Below, piece by piece: positions 18,233-30,200 of a DNA stretch of 64,000 nucleotides; the first letter of the stretch is position 1, and each line of letters opens with the position of its first letter. The notes beneath the pieces were generated by a model. It saw only the letters and a program-made list of their open reading frames with translations. It ran no database searches and was not told the DNA's origin. Location of the stretch: positions 326,345 through 390,344 of the forward strand of contig NZ_JAQPCG010000007.1 in the NCBI RefSeq assembly GCF_028464145.1, written 5' to 3'. Source of the DNA: Maribacter sp. PR1. GTDB lineage: Bacteria; Bacteroidota; Bacteroidia; Flavobacteriales; Flavobacteriaceae. A program made the position numbers and the translations under genes.

Positions 18233-20449
18233 ATGATTCCAAAAGTATTTAAAGAGGTCATAGACCTTGGTGACGGTAGGGAAATTTCTATCGAAACCGG
18301 AAAATTGGCAAAACAGGCCCATGGTTCTGTTGTTGTGCAATCTGGAAAATGTATGTTATTATGTACAGTTGTTTCCAACTACAAACAAAGTGATGTGGAT
18401 TTTCTTCCGTTGACGGTAGACTACCGCGAAAAATTTGCTGCTGCAGGTCGTTACCCAGGAGGGTTTTTCAAAAGAGAGGCGAGACCAAGCGACGGTGAAG
18501 TATTGACCATGCGTTTAGTGGATCGTGTATTGCGTCCTCTTTTCCCAAAAGATTATCATTCCGAAACACAGGTAATGATTCAACTCATGTCACATGATGA
18601 TGAAGTAATGCCCGATGCTATGGCAGGTTTGGCAGCGTCAGCAGCTATACAGTTATCAGATTTCCCATTTGAATGTGCTATTTCCGAGGCCAGGGTAGGT
18701 CGTGTAAATGGTGAGTTCGTCATTAACCCTACGAGAGCTCAACTGGCGGAATCGGATATCGATATGATGATCGGTGCTTCTGCGGATTCCGTGATGATGG
18801 TAGAAGGTGAAATGGATGAGATTTCCGAGGAGGAAATGACCGAAGCTATCAAGTTTGCCCATGAAGCCATTAAAGTACAATGTGCCGCTCAAATGAAATT
18901 GGCCGAATCATTTGGCAGAAAAGAAGTTCGGGAATATGAGCCAGAAAGCGAGGATGAAGAATTAGCCAAAAAAATTCATGACATGGCTTATGATAAGGTC
19001 TACGCAATTGCACAAGCAGGTTCTGCCAAACATGAAAGAAGCGCGGCCTTTAGCGAAATCAAGGAAGAAGTAAAAGCATCGTTTTCGGAAGAAGAGCAAG
19101 AGGAATATGGCGGAATGATTTCCAAGTACTTCTACAAAGCTGAAAAAGCCGCTGTACGGGACCTTACCCTAAATGAAGGTTTACGTTTGGATGGCCGTAA
19201 AACAGATGAAATAAGGCCAATTTGGTGCGAAGTAGATTACCTTCCTTCCACACACGGTTCTGCAATTTTCACTCGTGGAGAAACTCAGGCTCTTGCAACA
19301 GTAACACTTGGAACCTCTAGAGATTCCAATCAGATAGATATGCCCTCCTACGAAGGTGAAGAGCGCTTCTACCTACACTATAACTTTCCTCCTTTTTCAA
19401 CGGGGGAAGCAAGACCTATTCGTGGAACATCCAGAAGGGAAGTTGGTCACGGAAACTTGGCGCAAAGAGCATTGAAAGGAATGGTGCCTGAGGACTGTCC
19501 TTATACGGTACGGGTTGTATCCGAAGTTTTGGAGTCTAACGGTTCTTCTTCAATGGCGACGGTTTGTTCCGGTACAATGGCTCTAATGGATGCAGGTGTT
19601 CAATTAAAAAAACCTGTTTCCGGTATCGCTATGGGATTGATTACGGATACCGAATCTGGTAAATATGCGGTACTATCCGATATTTTGGGTGACGAAGATC
19701 ACTTAGGAGATATGGACTTTAAAGTAACAGGGACTGCGGATGGTATAACAGCTTGCCAAATGGACATTAAGGTGAAAGGATTGTCCTATGAGATTTTGGT
19801 CAAAGCATTGAAACAAGCTCGTGACGGTCGTTTACATATACTCGAAAAACTTACTGACACTATTGCAGCGCCAAACGAAGACGTTAAAGCGCACGCACCA
19901 AAAATGGTTACACGTATCATTCCAAATGAATTTATTGGAGCGTTGATCGGACCAGGAGGAAAAGTGATACAAGAACTTCAGAAAGAAACAGATACGACTA
20001 TCGTAATCAATGAAGATCCTGTTACCGAAGAAGGTATCGTTGAAATTCTTGGAACGGACCAAGAAGGTATAGATGCTGTACTTGCCAAAATTGACTCTTT
20101 AATGTTCAAACCAGAAGTAGGTAGCGTTTACGAAGTAAAAGTCATTAAAATGTTGGATTTTGGTGCCGTTGTTGAATATATGGATGCTCCTGGTAACGAA
20201 GTACTACTGCATGTTTCAGAATTGGCATGGGAGCGAACGGAGAATGTTTCCGATGTAGTAAACATGGGTGATGTCTTTGATGTAAAATACTTTGGGATAG
20301 ATTCCAGAACACGCAAGGACAAAGTATCGAGAAAGGCACTTTTGCCAAAACCAGAAGGTTTTAAGGAAAGACCACCCCGTGATAACAAGCGTAGGGACGA
20401 TCGTCGTGGTAACGACAGAAACCGTGATAGAAAACCAAAAAGGGATTAA
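18233..20449 (+). CDS. pnp: polyribonucleotide nucleotidyltransferase (PNPase)
   Basis: A 738-residue 3'-5' phosphorolytic exoribonuclease of the degradosome type. Two RNase PH domains are separated by a helical linker (about residues 1-210 and 310-540, with [38 protein letters not shown] and [21 protein letters not shown]). A KH domain follows ([20 protein letters not shown]), then an S1 domain ([20 protein letters not shown]). A basic Arg/Asp/Asn-rich tail from about residue 710 probably binds RNA. rpoD follows after a terminator. Confidence 0.97.
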   Translation: MIPKVFKEVIDLGDGREISIETGKLAKQAHGSVVVQSGKCMLLCTVVSNYKQSDVDFLPLTVDYREKFAAAGRYPGGFFKREARPSDGEVLTMRLVDRVLRPLFPKDYHSETQVMIQLMSHDDEVMPDAMAGLAASAAIQLSDFPFECAISEARVGRVNGEFVINPTRAQLAESDIDMMIGASADSVMMVEGEMDEISEEEMTEAIKFAHEAIKVQCAAQMKLAESFGRKEVREYEPESEDEELAKKIHDMAYDKVYAIAQAGSAKHERSAAFSEIKEEVKASFSEEEQEEYGGMISKYFYKAEKAAVRDLTLNEGLRLDGRKTDEIRPIWCEVDYLPSTHGSAIFTRGETQALATVTLGTSRDSNQIDMPSYEGEERFYLHYNFPPFSTGEARPIRGTSRREVGHGNLAQRALKGMVPEDCPYTVRVVSEVLESNGSSSMATVCSGTMALMDAGVQLKKPVSGIAMGLITDTESGKYAVLSDILGDEDHLGDMDFKVTGTADGITACQMDIKVKGLSYEILVKALKQARDGRLHILEKLTDTIAAPNEDVKAHAPKMVTRIIPNEFIGALIGPGGKVIQELQKETDTTIVINEDPVTEEGIVEILGTDQEGIDAVLAKIDSLMFKPEVGSVYEVKVIKMLDFGAVVEYMDAPGNEVLLHVSELAWERTENVSDVVNMGDVFDVKYFGIDSRTRKDKVSRKALLPKPEGFKERPPRDNKRRDDRRGNDRNRDRKPKRD

Positions 20450-20471
20450 GTTTTTAATTCTTATACAGAAG

Positions 20472-20505
20472 AAAAGCCTCAACTTATATCGTTGGGGCTT
20501 TTTTG
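20472..20505 (+). terminator. terminator after pnp
   Basis: A 12-bp stem (AAAAGCCTCAAC / GTTGGGGCTTTT, one G-T pair) with a 7-base loop ends in a T run, about 25 bases after the stop codon. Confidence 0.88.
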
Positions 20506-20609
20506 TATTTCAACGGAAAAAGAAAGTTTTTTACCTCGAATTGTAACATTCGAAAGATTTTTACGTATAAGTATATGCAGTCTATGCAAATTGAACTTAA
20601 TTTTTATTC

Positions 20610-21473
20610 ATGAGACAGCTTAAGATTACAAAACAGGTCACCAATAGGGAGACCGCATCCTTGGACAAGTACTTACAAGAAATTGGAAAAGTTGACTTGA
20701 TTACCGCTGATGAAGAAGTAGAGTTGGCACAACGCATCAAGGCAGGCGACCAGATCGCTCTTGAAAAACTAACTAAAGCCAACCTTAGATTCGTGGTATC
20801 CGTTGCAAAACAGTATCAAAACCAAGGTCTTACTTTACCGGATTTGATTAACGAGGGAAACCTTGGCCTAATCAAAGCTGCACAGCGTTTTGACGAAACG
20901 CGGGGATTTAAGTTTATCTCCTACGCCGTATGGTGGATCCGTCAATCTATTTTACAAGCATTGGCAGAACAGTCCCGTATTGTACGACTGCCTTTGAACA
21001 AAATTGGATCTATTAACAAGATCAATAAAACTTTTGCTTTCTTGGAACAAGCGCACGAACGTATGCCTTCTGCTGAAGAAATTGCAAAAGAATTGGACAT
21101 GACCGTAGATGACGTAAAACAATCTTTGAAGAACTCTGGTCGTCACGTTTCTATGGATGCTCCATTAATTGATGGTGAGGATTCTAACCTTTACGATGTA
21201 TTGCGTAGTGGTGAATCGCCAAATCCCGATAAGGAATTGTTGCACGAATCCTTACGTACGGAAATTGAGCGTGCCCTTGAAACGTTAACCCCAAGAGAGG
21301 CTGACGTTATTCGATTGTATTTTGGTCTTGCAGGTCAGCATTCTATGACCCTGGAGGAGATTGGAGAGACTTTTGACCTTACAAGGGAAAGGGTGAGACA
21401 AATTAAAGAAAAGGCCATACGTAGGCTAAAACATACATCTAGAAGTAAGATACTAAAGACTTATCTTGGCTAA
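20610..21473 (+). CDS. rpoD: primary RNA polymerase sigma factor (RpoD/SigA)
   Basis: A 287-residue sigma-70 with no region 1.1 acidic domain, the short form typical of the Bacteroidota housekeeping sigma. Region 1.2 is [20 protein letters not shown]. Region 2 includes [30 protein letters not shown] and the aromatic -10 recognition helix ([16 protein letters not shown]). Region 3 is about residues 130-200, and region 4 carries the helix-turn-helix ([28 protein letters not shown]). It would recognise the TAnnTTTG / TTG promoters seen in this window. Confidence 0.97.
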   Translation: MRQLKITKQVTNRETASLDKYLQEIGKVDLITADEEVELAQRIKAGDQIALEKLTKANLRFVVSVAKQYQNQGLTLPDLINEGNLGLIKAAQRFDETRGFKFISYAVWWIRQSILQALAEQSRIVRLPLNKIGSINKINKTFAFLEQAHERMPSAEEIAKELDMTVDDVKQSLKNSGRHVSMDAPLIDGEDSNLYDVLRSGESPNPDKELLHESLRTEIERALETLTPREADVIRLYFGLAGQHSMTLEEIGETFDLTRERVRQIKEKAIRRLKHTSRSKILKTYLG

Positions 21474-21583
21474 CTAGAAAAATTACACGTTAAAGATTCC
21501 TTAAATTGGAATATTGGCATATTAGTTGTAATTTTAACGGTAACAACAGTTTATCATGACTGTTCGTTTTTTGATTGATGAAT

Positions 21584-21612
21584 AAACTCCGGCTGATTAC
21601 CGGAGTTTTTTC
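21584..21612 (+). terminator. terminator after rpoD
   Basis: A perfect 8-bp stem (AACTCCGG / CCGGAGTT) with a 7-base loop and a T run, about 110 bases after the rpoD stop. Confidence 0.88.
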
Positions 21613-21710
21613 ATTTTAAATCTTTCATCCACATTTTGAATATAAAACAGTAATTTCTTCGCATCGCCGATTTGGATAACTTTCTTATCTTGACCGTAAG
21701 TAAGCTACTA

Positions 21711-23693
21711 ATGAAGTTATTTTCAATTCTCCTAATCACTACACTATTGATTATCTCCTGTAATCCCAAAATCAATTTAAAAAACTACGACAACTACCCC
21801 ACCGCAGAAAATAGCAATTTATGGGTACAATACAGCAAAACCGAAACTTCTTTTAACCTATGGGCCCCGACAGCAGTTAAGGTCAGGATTGATTTATTTG
21901 ACAAAGGGAACAATTCTGAGCCTATAGCAACCCATCTTATGAAGCCTCTTAAAAATGGTGTATGGAATAGAACTATTACTGGAGATTTAAATGGGACTTA
22001 TTATACATTTCAAACAAAAACAAAAGATAAATGGTTGGATAAAACTCCAGGCATTTATGCAAAGGCTACTGGGGTAAATGGAATTAGAGCCATGGTTTTG
22101 GATATGAACACCACAAATCCAAAAGGATGGAAAAATGATATGGGACCTGTATTGAAATCACCCAATGAAGCCATAATCTACGAATTACATATAAGGGATA
22201 TGACGATTCACCCCAATTCGGGGGCAAAAAAAAAGGGAACATTTATTGGTTTGGCGGAAGGTGGTACAGTAGGACCTGAAAATATAAAAACGGGAATTGA
22301 TCATTTAAAAGTCTTAGGTATTACTCATATACATCTACTTCCATCGTTTGACCATTATTCCATTGACGAAGCAAACTTGGATACTCCACAATTCAACTGG
22401 GGCTATGACCCCAAAAATTATAATGTTCCTGAGGGCTCCTACTCAACTGACCCCTTTAATGCTGAAGTAAGAATCAAGGAATATAAACAAATGATAAAAA
22501 CATTTCACGATAATGGAATAGGGGTAGTGATGGATGTAGTATACAATCATACTGGGAAAACGGAAGAATCATTATTCAATCAGGAAGTTCCCGGTTACTA
22601 TTATCGCCATATGGAAGATGGCAGTTACTCGGATGCCGCTGCCTGTGGGAACGAAACGGCATCGGAAAGGGTGATGATGAAAAAATTCATGCTAGAATCG
22701 CTCACATATTGGACCAAAGAATATCATATCGATGGTTTCCGGTTCGATCTCATGGGTATTCACGATATTGAAACCATGAACGAAATTGCCGAAAAGATTA
22801 CTAAAATTAATCCTAATACCCTTTTATACGGTGAGGGATGGACAGCAAAGGGTTCTCCCCTACCTCAAAATAATAGAGCCTTGAAAAAAAATATGCAAAG
22901 ACTTCCAAAAATAGCTGCCTTTAGCGACGATATCAGAGACGGATTAAAAGGTTCTGTTTTTAAGGATATGGATACAGGATTTGTAAATGGAGGCGAAAAC
23001 AAAGAAGAATCGATTAAATTCGGAATTGTTGGTGGCATCCAACATTCCCAAATTAACTATGACAGTGTTAATTATTCGCATGCGCCTTGGACTTTGACCC
23101 CTTGGCAATCTATTTCTTATACATCTTGCCACGATAATCATACCTTGTTTGACAAATTAATGATTTCAAAACCCGAGTCTAGTGAAGTTGAACTTAAAGC
23201 CATGCATAAATTGGCCAATGCCGTTGTATTGACATCTCAAGGAATTCCATTTCTGCATGCCGGAGTCGAATTTTTAAGGTCTAAGGATAGAGAACATAAC
23301 TCTTATAATTTACCTGACCGTATTAATCGCATAGACTGGGGCTTGAAAGTAAAAAATAAGGCTGTATTTCAATACTTTAAAAATCTAATATCTCTTCGTA
23401 AAAGCCATCCGGCCTTCCACATGTCCAGTGCTGAGGAAGTTCAGAATAATCTGAAATTTCAAATAGTCGAGGATGCCCTAGTTTCCTATACAATTGGCAA
23501 CCATGCAAACCAAGATGATTGGAAAGAAATCTTGGTAGTTTACAATGCTAATAAATCGCCCTATCGATATCAATTAAACAAACCCTATCAGTTAGCTGTA
23601 TACAAAGAGGAATTTGATTTTAAAGGTTCAAAAGTGATTAAGGACTATATAGATGTGCCTCCTATATCCATGCTAGTAGCTTTTACAAAATAA
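21711..23693 (+). CDS. pulA: type I pullulanase-like GH13 lipoprotein
   Basis: A 660-residue secreted debranching enzyme that would hydrolyse alpha-1,6 bonds in pullulan, starch or glycogen. A lipoprotein signal (LLIISC) precedes a CBM48-like beta domain ([17 protein letters not shown]). The GH13 barrel carries the pullulanase signature [18 protein letters not shown] and the four conserved regions: [20 protein letters not shown] (nucleophile Asp), GEGWTA (acid/base Glu) and [12 protein letters not shown]-terminal all-beta domain follows. The start is the ATG preceding the signal peptide; the frame is open 13 codons further upstream. Confidence 0.93.
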   Translation: MKLFSILLITTLLIISCNPKINLKNYDNYPTAENSNLWVQYSKTETSFNLWAPTAVKVRIDLFDKGNNSEPIATHLMKPLKNGVWNRTITGDLNGTYYTFQTKTKDKWLDKTPGIYAKATGVNGIRAMVLDMNTTNPKGWKNDMGPVLKSPNEAIIYELHIRDMTIHPNSGAKKKGTFIGLAEGGTVGPENIKTGIDHLKVLGITHIHLLPSFDHYSIDEANLDTPQFNWGYDPKNYNVPEGSYSTDPFNAEVRIKEYKQMIKTFHDNGIGVVMDVVYNHTGKTEESLFNQEVPGYYYRHMEDGSYSDAAACGNETASERVMMKKFMLESLTYWTKEYHIDGFRFDLMGIHDIETMNEIAEKITKINPNTLLYGEGWTAKGSPLPQNNRALKKNMQRLPKIAAFSDDIRDGLKGSVFKDMDTGFVNGGENKEESIKFGIVGGIQHSQINYDSVNYSHAPWTLTPWQSISYTSCHDNHTLFDKLMISKPESSEVELKAMHKLANAVVLTSQGIPFLHAGVEFLRSKDREHNSYNLPDRINRIDWGLKVKNKAVFQYFKNLISLRKSHPAFHMSSAEEVQNNLKFQIVEDALVSYTIGNHANQDDWKEILVVYNANKSPYRYQLNKPYQLAVYKEEFDFKGSKVIKDYIDVPPISMLVAFTK

Positions 23694-23701
23694 GATCGCT
23701 C

Positions 23702-23914
23702 ATGACCCAAAAAAACAATCCCTTACATGGTATAAAATTGGTTACCATCTTAGAACATCTTACCCAAGTTTATACATGGGAAGAGTTATCAAATGAAATA
23801 AACATAAATTGTTTTAAAAAAGATCCTTCTATTAAATCCAGCCTAAAGTTTCTCAGGCGAACACCATGGGCAAGGCGAAAAGTCGAAAACCTCTATTTAA
23901 AAACCTTGAATTAA
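23702..23914 (+). CDS. VF530-family (DUF2132) small DNA-binding protein
   Basis: A 70-residue protein that is VF530 throughout: [52 protein letters not shown]. The family fold resembles a four-helix DNA-binding domain, and its role is not established. It lies 8 bases after pulA and 2 bases before trmL, so the three genes look co-transcribed although no functional link is evident. Confidence 0.92.
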   Translation: MTQKNNPLHGIKLVTILEHLTQVYTWEELSNEININCFKKDPSIKSSLKFLRRTPWARRKVENLYLKTLN

Positions 23915-23916
23915 AT

Positions 23917-24375
23917 ATGGGCCTTCATATAGTTTTAATTGAGCCAGAGATACCGAATAACACAGGAAATATCGGAAGACTTGCCTTAGCAACGGGGTGC
24001 ACACTACACTTGGTTAAACCTTTTGGCTTTGAAATTTCGGATAAAAGGCTAAGAAGGGCCGGTTTGGACTATTGGGTACATCTAGATAAAATTTTCTACG
24101 ATAATGTTTCTGATTTTTTTAAAGCGAATGCCGACAAAAAACTAATGTTTTTTTCTTCACATGGAACCAAAAACTATTGGAATGCAAAATATGAAGATGA
24201 AACCTTTTTGATATTTGGTAAGGAATCTTCCGGTCTCTCCGAAGAAATTCTTACCAAATACCAGAGCCAAACCTATAAAATTCCGCTTTTTAGTCCCCAA
24301 ATCAGGAGTTTAAATTTATCCAATGCCGTTGCTGTAACCACTTATGAAGGAGTGCGACAAATTCAGAATTTATAA
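23917..24375 (+). CDS. trmL: tRNA (cytidine/uridine-34 2'-O)-methyltransferase TrmL
   Basis: A 152-residue minimal SPOUT enzyme that methylates the wobble ribose of tRNA-Leu in characterised members. It shows the TrmL opening (LHIVLIEPEIPNNTGNIGRL), the middle segment LVKPFGFEISDKRLRRAGLDYW, the motif FGKESSGLSEEIL, and the knot motif IRSLNLSNAVAVTTYE. The frame is open 17 codons upstream, but that would overlap the VF530 gene. The ATG at 23917 directly after its stop gives the standard N-terminus. Confidence 0.94.
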   Translation: MGLHIVLIEPEIPNNTGNIGRLALATGCTLHLVKPFGFEISDKRLRRAGLDYWVHLDKIFYDNVSDFFKANADKKLMFFSSHGTKNYWNAKYEDETFLIFGKESSGLSEEILTKYQSQTYKIPLFSPQIRSLNLSNAVAVTTYEGVRQIQNL

Positions 24376-24442
24376 AAACCGCTAAAAATATTCTTGGTAA
24401 GTTTTGTATCTTTTAGGTGTTAACAGACCAACTTAATTTTCC

Positions 24443-27061
24443 ATGAACAAAAAGGTACTTCAGATAATCGCAATTGTTATCGCAATTGTGTTAAATAACG
24501 CATGTAAAAATGAGTCCAATCAGGACATTTCAAAAGAGGACTCCGAAATCAAATTCAATATCCCCGAAGGTTTTTCTCTTGAAGAAATATATCATCCAAG
24601 TGCCAATGAGCAAGGGTCTTGGGTGGCACTGGCAAAAGGTCCGGAAGGTTTAATATATTCTTGCGATCAATACGGTAAAATATATTCCTTTACTCCTCCC
24701 GAAAAAGGAGGAGACCTTTCCAAAAAAGAGGTAACCCCTTTAAACATTGAAATTGGTCAAGCCCATGGATTGCTTTGGGCGTTCAATAGTTTATACGTTT
24801 CGGTAAATAAAAGATGGGAGGACGATACCGAATATGGCAGTGGTATTTATAGAATTCAGGACACGGATGGTGACGGCATTTTAGATCAAAGTAAAATGCT
24901 TTTAAAATTGCAGGGAAATGGTGAGCATGGCCCTCATAGTTTGGTCTTATCACCGGATGAAAAAGAAATTTATTTTATTGCCGGAAACCACACATTGGTA
25001 CCGGAAAAGCTAAAGCAAAACAGTAGATTACCCAACAACTGGAACGAAGACAACCTAATTACTCCCTATTTGGATGCCCGAGGACACGCAAATGACATTA
25101 AGGCACCTGGCGGTTGGGTTGCAAAGTTCAATCCGGAAGGCACAGCATGGGAATTATTATCAGCTGGGTATAGAAACCCATTTGATATCGCATTTAATAA
25201 TGATGGAGAATTATTTACTTACGACTCGGACATGGAATGGGATATCGGAATGCCATGGTACAGGCCTACACGCATTTGTCATGTTACGCCAGGTAGCGAA
25301 TACGGTTGGAGAACGGGTTCCGGAAAATGGCCCGCCTACTACCCAGATAACCTGCCCGCCGTACATAATCTTGAGCAAGGTTCGCCCACCGCAGTCCTTT
25401 CAGCGTCATCCTTAAAATTTCCTGCCAAGTATAAAAATGGCCTCTTAGTTATGGATTGGAGTTTTGGCACGGTATATTTCATCGATTTAATTCCAAAAGG
25501 AAGTAGTTATGAAGCCAAAAGAGAGGAGTTTTTCTCAGGTACTCCATTACCCTTAACGGATATGATTGCCGGACAAGATGGAAACTTATACTTTGCCACC
25601 GGTGGAAGGAATTTAGATTCGCACCTTTATCGATTGTCCTATGAAGGTGAAACCTCATCCGAAACTATATCAAATGATGAAAACAAAGAACTTCGGGAGC
25701 TTCGTCATACCTTGGAGTCTTTTCAGAAAAACCCAAGTGAAGAAGGAATAGAAATGGCATGGGATAATTTAAGCAATGAAGATCGTTTTATACGGTACGC
25801 AGCCCGAATGGTCCTGGAAAATTCCCCTTTTAATATGTGGGAAAACCGATTTACTTCAGAAACCGACCAAACAAAGCTTATTAATGCCAGCATAGCGGTA
25901 GCTAGAACGGACGACCCAAACAACCAACAACTTATTTATCAAAAATTAAATCCCATTAACTTGGAAAACCTTGGAAAGGAAAACCAGTTGGCACTTCTAA
26001 GGGCCTATTCCCTTTCCTTTATAAGAATGGGAGAACCAAACCCTTCGGTCTCTACTAGGATTGCAAAAAAACTAAATCGATATTTTCCCCATGCCGACAA
26101 CAGTGTGAATAAAGAGTTGAGCCAAATTCTGCTGTATTTGAAAGCCGATGGCATAACAGAGGGTCTCGTTAACCAGTTATTAAAACATACTGAGGAAAAA
26201 ACAGTTTCTGAAAGCGTAGAATTATTGGATGAGGAAACTACTTTGCGCAGCGAACAATATGGAGAGGTCATAAGGGAAGTGATTGCCAAGATGCCTCCAA
26301 GTGAGGCGATATACTACGGTATGTTGTTAAGTAATGCGGAAAAAGGATGGACTAAAGCGCTTAGGGAAAAATATTTTTCATGGTTTTATGATGTTTTGGG
26401 CAGTAAAGGAGGAATGAGTTTTAAAGCCTATATGGAAAATGTACGGCAAAGAGCGATGTCGCATGTGCCCGACGCTGATAAGGAATACTTCAAACAGATT
26501 TCCGGGGAATATTCCCCTTCTGATGCAGTAGCAGGTTTACCACAACCAAAGGGACCAGGACAAATATATACAGCTGGAGATTTACAGGATATCGTATACA
26601 ACGAAGATTTGAAGGGTGGTTCCTACGAAGATGGAAAAAGAGCTTTTGAAGCGGCTTTGTGCATACTTTGCCATAGAATGCGTGGCGAAGGTGGAGCTGC
26701 TGGACCGGACCTTACCCAGGCATACAGCAAGTTTGGTACTTATGACCTGATTAACGCCATTGCTAGTCCAAATGATGAAATCTCTGATCAATATGCACAT
26801 ACTTTATTTCAACTTAAAGATGGTAAAAATTTAGCGGGAAGGGTAAAGTCTGAAAACGAGGAGGAAATAATTTTAATGCCTAACCCATACAACGAGACGT
26901 ATACGGTAATCATAAAAAAAGAAGAAGTCCAAGAAAGAGGGCCATCCCCTATTTCACCTATGCCAGGGGGCTTGTTAAACCGACTAAACAGACAAGAAGT
27001 CAAAGACCTGTTCAAATATTTAGAATCTGGTGGTGATGAAAATCATGAAAGCTATAAATAG
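24443..27061 (+). CDS. lipoprotein with PQQ-dehydrogenase-like beta-propeller and C-terminal cytochrome c
   Basis: An 872-residue exported protein. A signal region ending in a possible lipobox (LNNAC) is followed by a six-bladed propeller related to soluble glucose dehydrogenase (about residues 35-400: EGLIYSCDQYGKIYSF, GHANDIKAPGGWVAKFNPEG, YRNPFDIAFN, LTDMIAGQDGNLYFATGG). A helical middle (about 410-690) could be HEAT-like. The C-terminal class I cytochrome c domain has haem motif CILCH at residues 740-744. It resembles the membrane-bound dehydrogenase proteins abundant in Planctomycetota and Bacteroidota. It may oxidise a sugar or polyol and pass electrons to the haem; the substrate is unknown. 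The next gene encodes another large exoprotein. Confidence 0.85.
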   Translation: MNKKVLQIIAIVIAIVLNNACKNESNQDISKEDSEIKFNIPEGFSLEEIYHPSANEQGSWVALAKGPEGLIYSCDQYGKIYSFTPPEKGGDLSKKEVTPLNIEIGQAHGLLWAFNSLYVSVNKRWEDDTEYGSGIYRIQDTDGDGILDQSKMLLKLQGNGEHGPHSLVLSPDEKEIYFIAGNHTLVPEKLKQNSRLPNNWNEDNLITPYLDARGHANDIKAPGGWVAKFNPEGTAWELLSAGYRNPFDIAFNNDGELFTYDSDMEWDIGMPWYRPTRICHVTPGSEYGWRTGSGKWPAYYPDNLPAVHNLEQGSPTAVLSASSLKFPAKYKNGLLVMDWSFGTVYFIDLIPKGSSYEAKREEFFSGTPLPLTDMIAGQDGNLYFATGGRNLDSHLYRLSYEGETSSETISNDENKELRELRHTLESFQKNPSEEGIEMAWDNLSNEDRFIRYAARMVLENSPFNMWENRFTSETDQTKLINASIAVARTDDPNNQQLIYQKLNPINLENLGKENQLALLRAYSLSFIRMGEPNPSVSTRIAKKLNRYFPHADNSVNKELSQILLYLKADGITEGLVNQLLKHTEEKTVSESVELLDEETTLRSEQYGEVIREVIAKMPPSEAIYYGMLLSNAEKGWTKALREKYFSWFYDVLGSKGGMSFKAYMENVRQRAMSHVPDADKEYFKQISGEYSPSDAVAGLPQPKGPGQIYTAGDLQDIVYNEDLKGGSYEDGKRAFEAALCILCHRMRGEGGAAGPDLTQAYSKFGTYDLINAIASPNDEISDQYAHTLFQLKDGKNLAGRVKSENEEEIILMPNPYNETYTVIIKKEEVQERGPSPISPMPGGLLNRLNRQEVKDLFKYLESGGDENHESYK

Positions 27062-27253
27062 CGTTGTCAAACCTATAATTTGCTTTTCAGTTTAATAGAA
27101 TGTACTAGAAAACACAGGTGAATATTATCAAGTTCCTAAAAATTGAAAAAGAAACTTTCAATACACTTGTATTTTCTTCCTATCTAGTACCTAAATACCT
27201 ATTTTTAGTTGGACATTTATTACTTTTCATATAAAATATAATATTCAATTTTC

Positions 27254-30200
27254 ATGTACTCAATATCAAAACTTACCTTGTTTTTCACTTTAGTTTTTTG
27301 TTTCACATTGGGATGGACCCAAGATAATAATCCTCCTATCGATAGTTCCTTCTATGAAAAATTGGAATGGCGTAACATTGGCCCAGAACGTGGCGGACGT
27401 TCATTAGGTTCGGCAGGTAGTCCAAGTAGGCCTAACGAATACTATTTTGGTGCAACTGGAGGAGGTTTATGGAAAACAACGGATGGCGGTAATGAATGGA
27501 AACCGGTTACAGATGGGCAAATTACGAGCTCGTCCGTAGGAGCTGTCGCTATTGCTGAAACGAATCCTGACATCATTTATATTGGTATGGGAGAAGTTCA
27601 GCTGAGGGGAAGTATAACCCAAGGCGATGGGGTTTACAAAACAACGGATGGCGGAAAAACATGGAAACATTTAGGTCTCGAAGAAACCCAGGCCGTATCA
27701 AGAATTAGAATTCACCCGACGAATCCTGACATTGTCTATGTTGCCGCCCTTGGTCATCCATATGGAGACAATGAAGAAAGAGGTGTTTTTAAAAGTATTG
27801 ATGGAGGAACTACATGGGAAAAGGTTTTATATGTAAGTGACAAAGCAGGTGCGGTAGATTTGATTATTGACAGAAACAACCCTAGCGTACTTTACGCAAG
27901 TACTTGGCAGGTACAAAGAAAGGCATGGAAAATGTGGGGAGGAGGACCCGACTGTAAATTATGGAAGTCGATAGATGGAGGTCAAACCTGGACCGATTTG
28001 ACGGAAAATCCGGGTATGCCAAAAGGCCCGTTGGGAAAAATTGGAGTAACGGTTTCGCCTGTAGATTCCAATCGGGTTTGGGCCATAGTCGAAGCCAATG
28101 AAGGCGGTGTTTTTCGCTCGGACGATGGTGGAAAAACCTGGGAAATGACCAATAACGAACGTAAATTAAGACAACGCGCTTTTTATTATTCCAGAATTTA
28201 TGCTGATCCCCTGGATAAAGAGACCGTATATGGCCTCAATGTAGATTTTTGGAAATCGACCGATGGCGGTAAAACCTTTGATAAAGAAATAAAGGTTCCC
28301 CATGGCGACAACCATGACCTTTGGATCGACCCTAACAATCCAAAACGTATGATTTCTTCTAACGATGGTGGAGGTATTGTAAGTGTGAACGGAGGTGAAA
28401 CTTGGACAGAGGAAAATTATATTACCACACAATTATATCACGTCATGGCAACCAGTGATGTGCCCTATCACGTCGCAGGTGCACAACAGGACAATAGTAC
28501 CTTGGCCATTCCGAGTGATGATTGGGAACACATGCAAGCCAGAGGCCCCAATCATGGTTGGTATTATGCCGTTGGGGGCGGTGAAAGTGGTTGGATAACA
28601 CAACACCCTACGAAACCGGATATTTTTTATGCCGGTAGCCAAGGAGCATTACTAACACGATACGATAGAAGTAATGGACAAACTCGTGATATACAGGTAT
28701 ATCCAAGATTTTTCTCCGGAGAGCCAGCAAGTGCTTTGCCAGAACGCTGGCAGTGGACTTTCCCCATAATGTTTGCCCCTCAAGATCCAAATGTCATGTA
28801 CACCTGTTCACAACACGTGTGGAAAACTACTGATGATGGACAGTCGTGGGAAAAAATTAGTCCCGACTTAACGTATGCGGACCCCACAACCTTGGGTAAA
28901 ACCGGTGGCGTTATTACCATGGATATGAACGGACCAGAAATTTATGCTACGGTATTTGCATTAGCTCCATCCTTTCATGATATCAATACCATTTGGGCCG
29001 GTTCTGACGATGGTAAAATTCACATAACCCGTGATGGTGGTAAGAACTGGAAAGATATAACCCCAAAGGAACTACCTAAATTTTCTAGGGTAAGTATTAT
29101 AGACGAATCAAAACATAATCCAGGTACGCTATACGTAGCCGCTAATAGATATCAAGTAGATGATAGACAACCATATGTGTTCAAAACTCATGACTATGGT
29201 AAGACCTGGACAAAAATCATAAATGGAATATCCGATGGACATTTTGCAAGAGCGGTTAGGGAAGACCCTGAAAGAGAAGGTCTACTTTTTCTAGCAACGG
29301 AACATGGCGTTTATTTTTCCATGAACGATGGAGACTTATGGCAAAGCCTACAATTAGAGTTGCCGGATACTCCTGTAAGGGATTTGGTCATAAAGGATAA
29401 TGATGTAGTTCTTGGCACCCACGGCCGGGGTTTTTGGATATTGGACGATATACAACCACTAAGACAGTATGCTCCGGACATGAAAGAACAGAAAGCCGTT
29501 CTTTTTCAACCAGAAAATGCTATCAGAGGCATAACCGATGCTACCATTCAATATTACTTAAAAGAGCAGTTAGATACGATTACCATTGAAATATATGATT
29601 CCAAGGATTCATTAATAGATAGCTTTTCAGGAAGCCAACCTGAATATGAAGTTGACCCCGATTTACCCTATTGGTTAAGGGGAGGATCCTCTAAACCGAC
29701 TACGGCCAAAGGCATAAATACATTCACCTGGGATTTGAGATATCCGGGAGCAACTACTTTTGAAGGTATGATTATTTGGAGCGCAAGACCGGCAAGAGGA
29801 CCAAAAGCCCCGCTTGGGACGTATAAGGTAAAAATGAAAACCGGAGCTTTTGCAAAAACGTATGAATTTGAAATTGAAATGAACCCTAATCTAAAGGGCA
29901 TTACAAAGGCAGATTTAGACGAACAATTTGAGTTGGCCAATAAGATAATGAACAAAACAAGTGCGGCAAATGCAGCGGTAATTAAAATTCGAGAGATTAA
30001 ATCAGTTTTTGAGGAAAAAAAATCAAAATTCACTGCAAAGGAGTACAACAAAACAATCGCACCTTTTATTGAAGCCCTTAAGGACGTAGAGGAAGATTTG
30101 TACCAAGTAAAAAACCAGTCTAATCAAGATCCATTGAACTTCCCTATTAAATTGAATAATAGGTTGGCATCACTGCGAAGAAGTGTAGAATCTGGCGAAG

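Noticed and set aside
27467..29230. Repeated DGGxTW-coding segments as a DNA repeat array
   Set aside because: They encode Asp-box repeats of a beta-propeller, diverged at the DNA level and irregularly spaced, so they are protein repeats rather than a CRISPR or satellite array.
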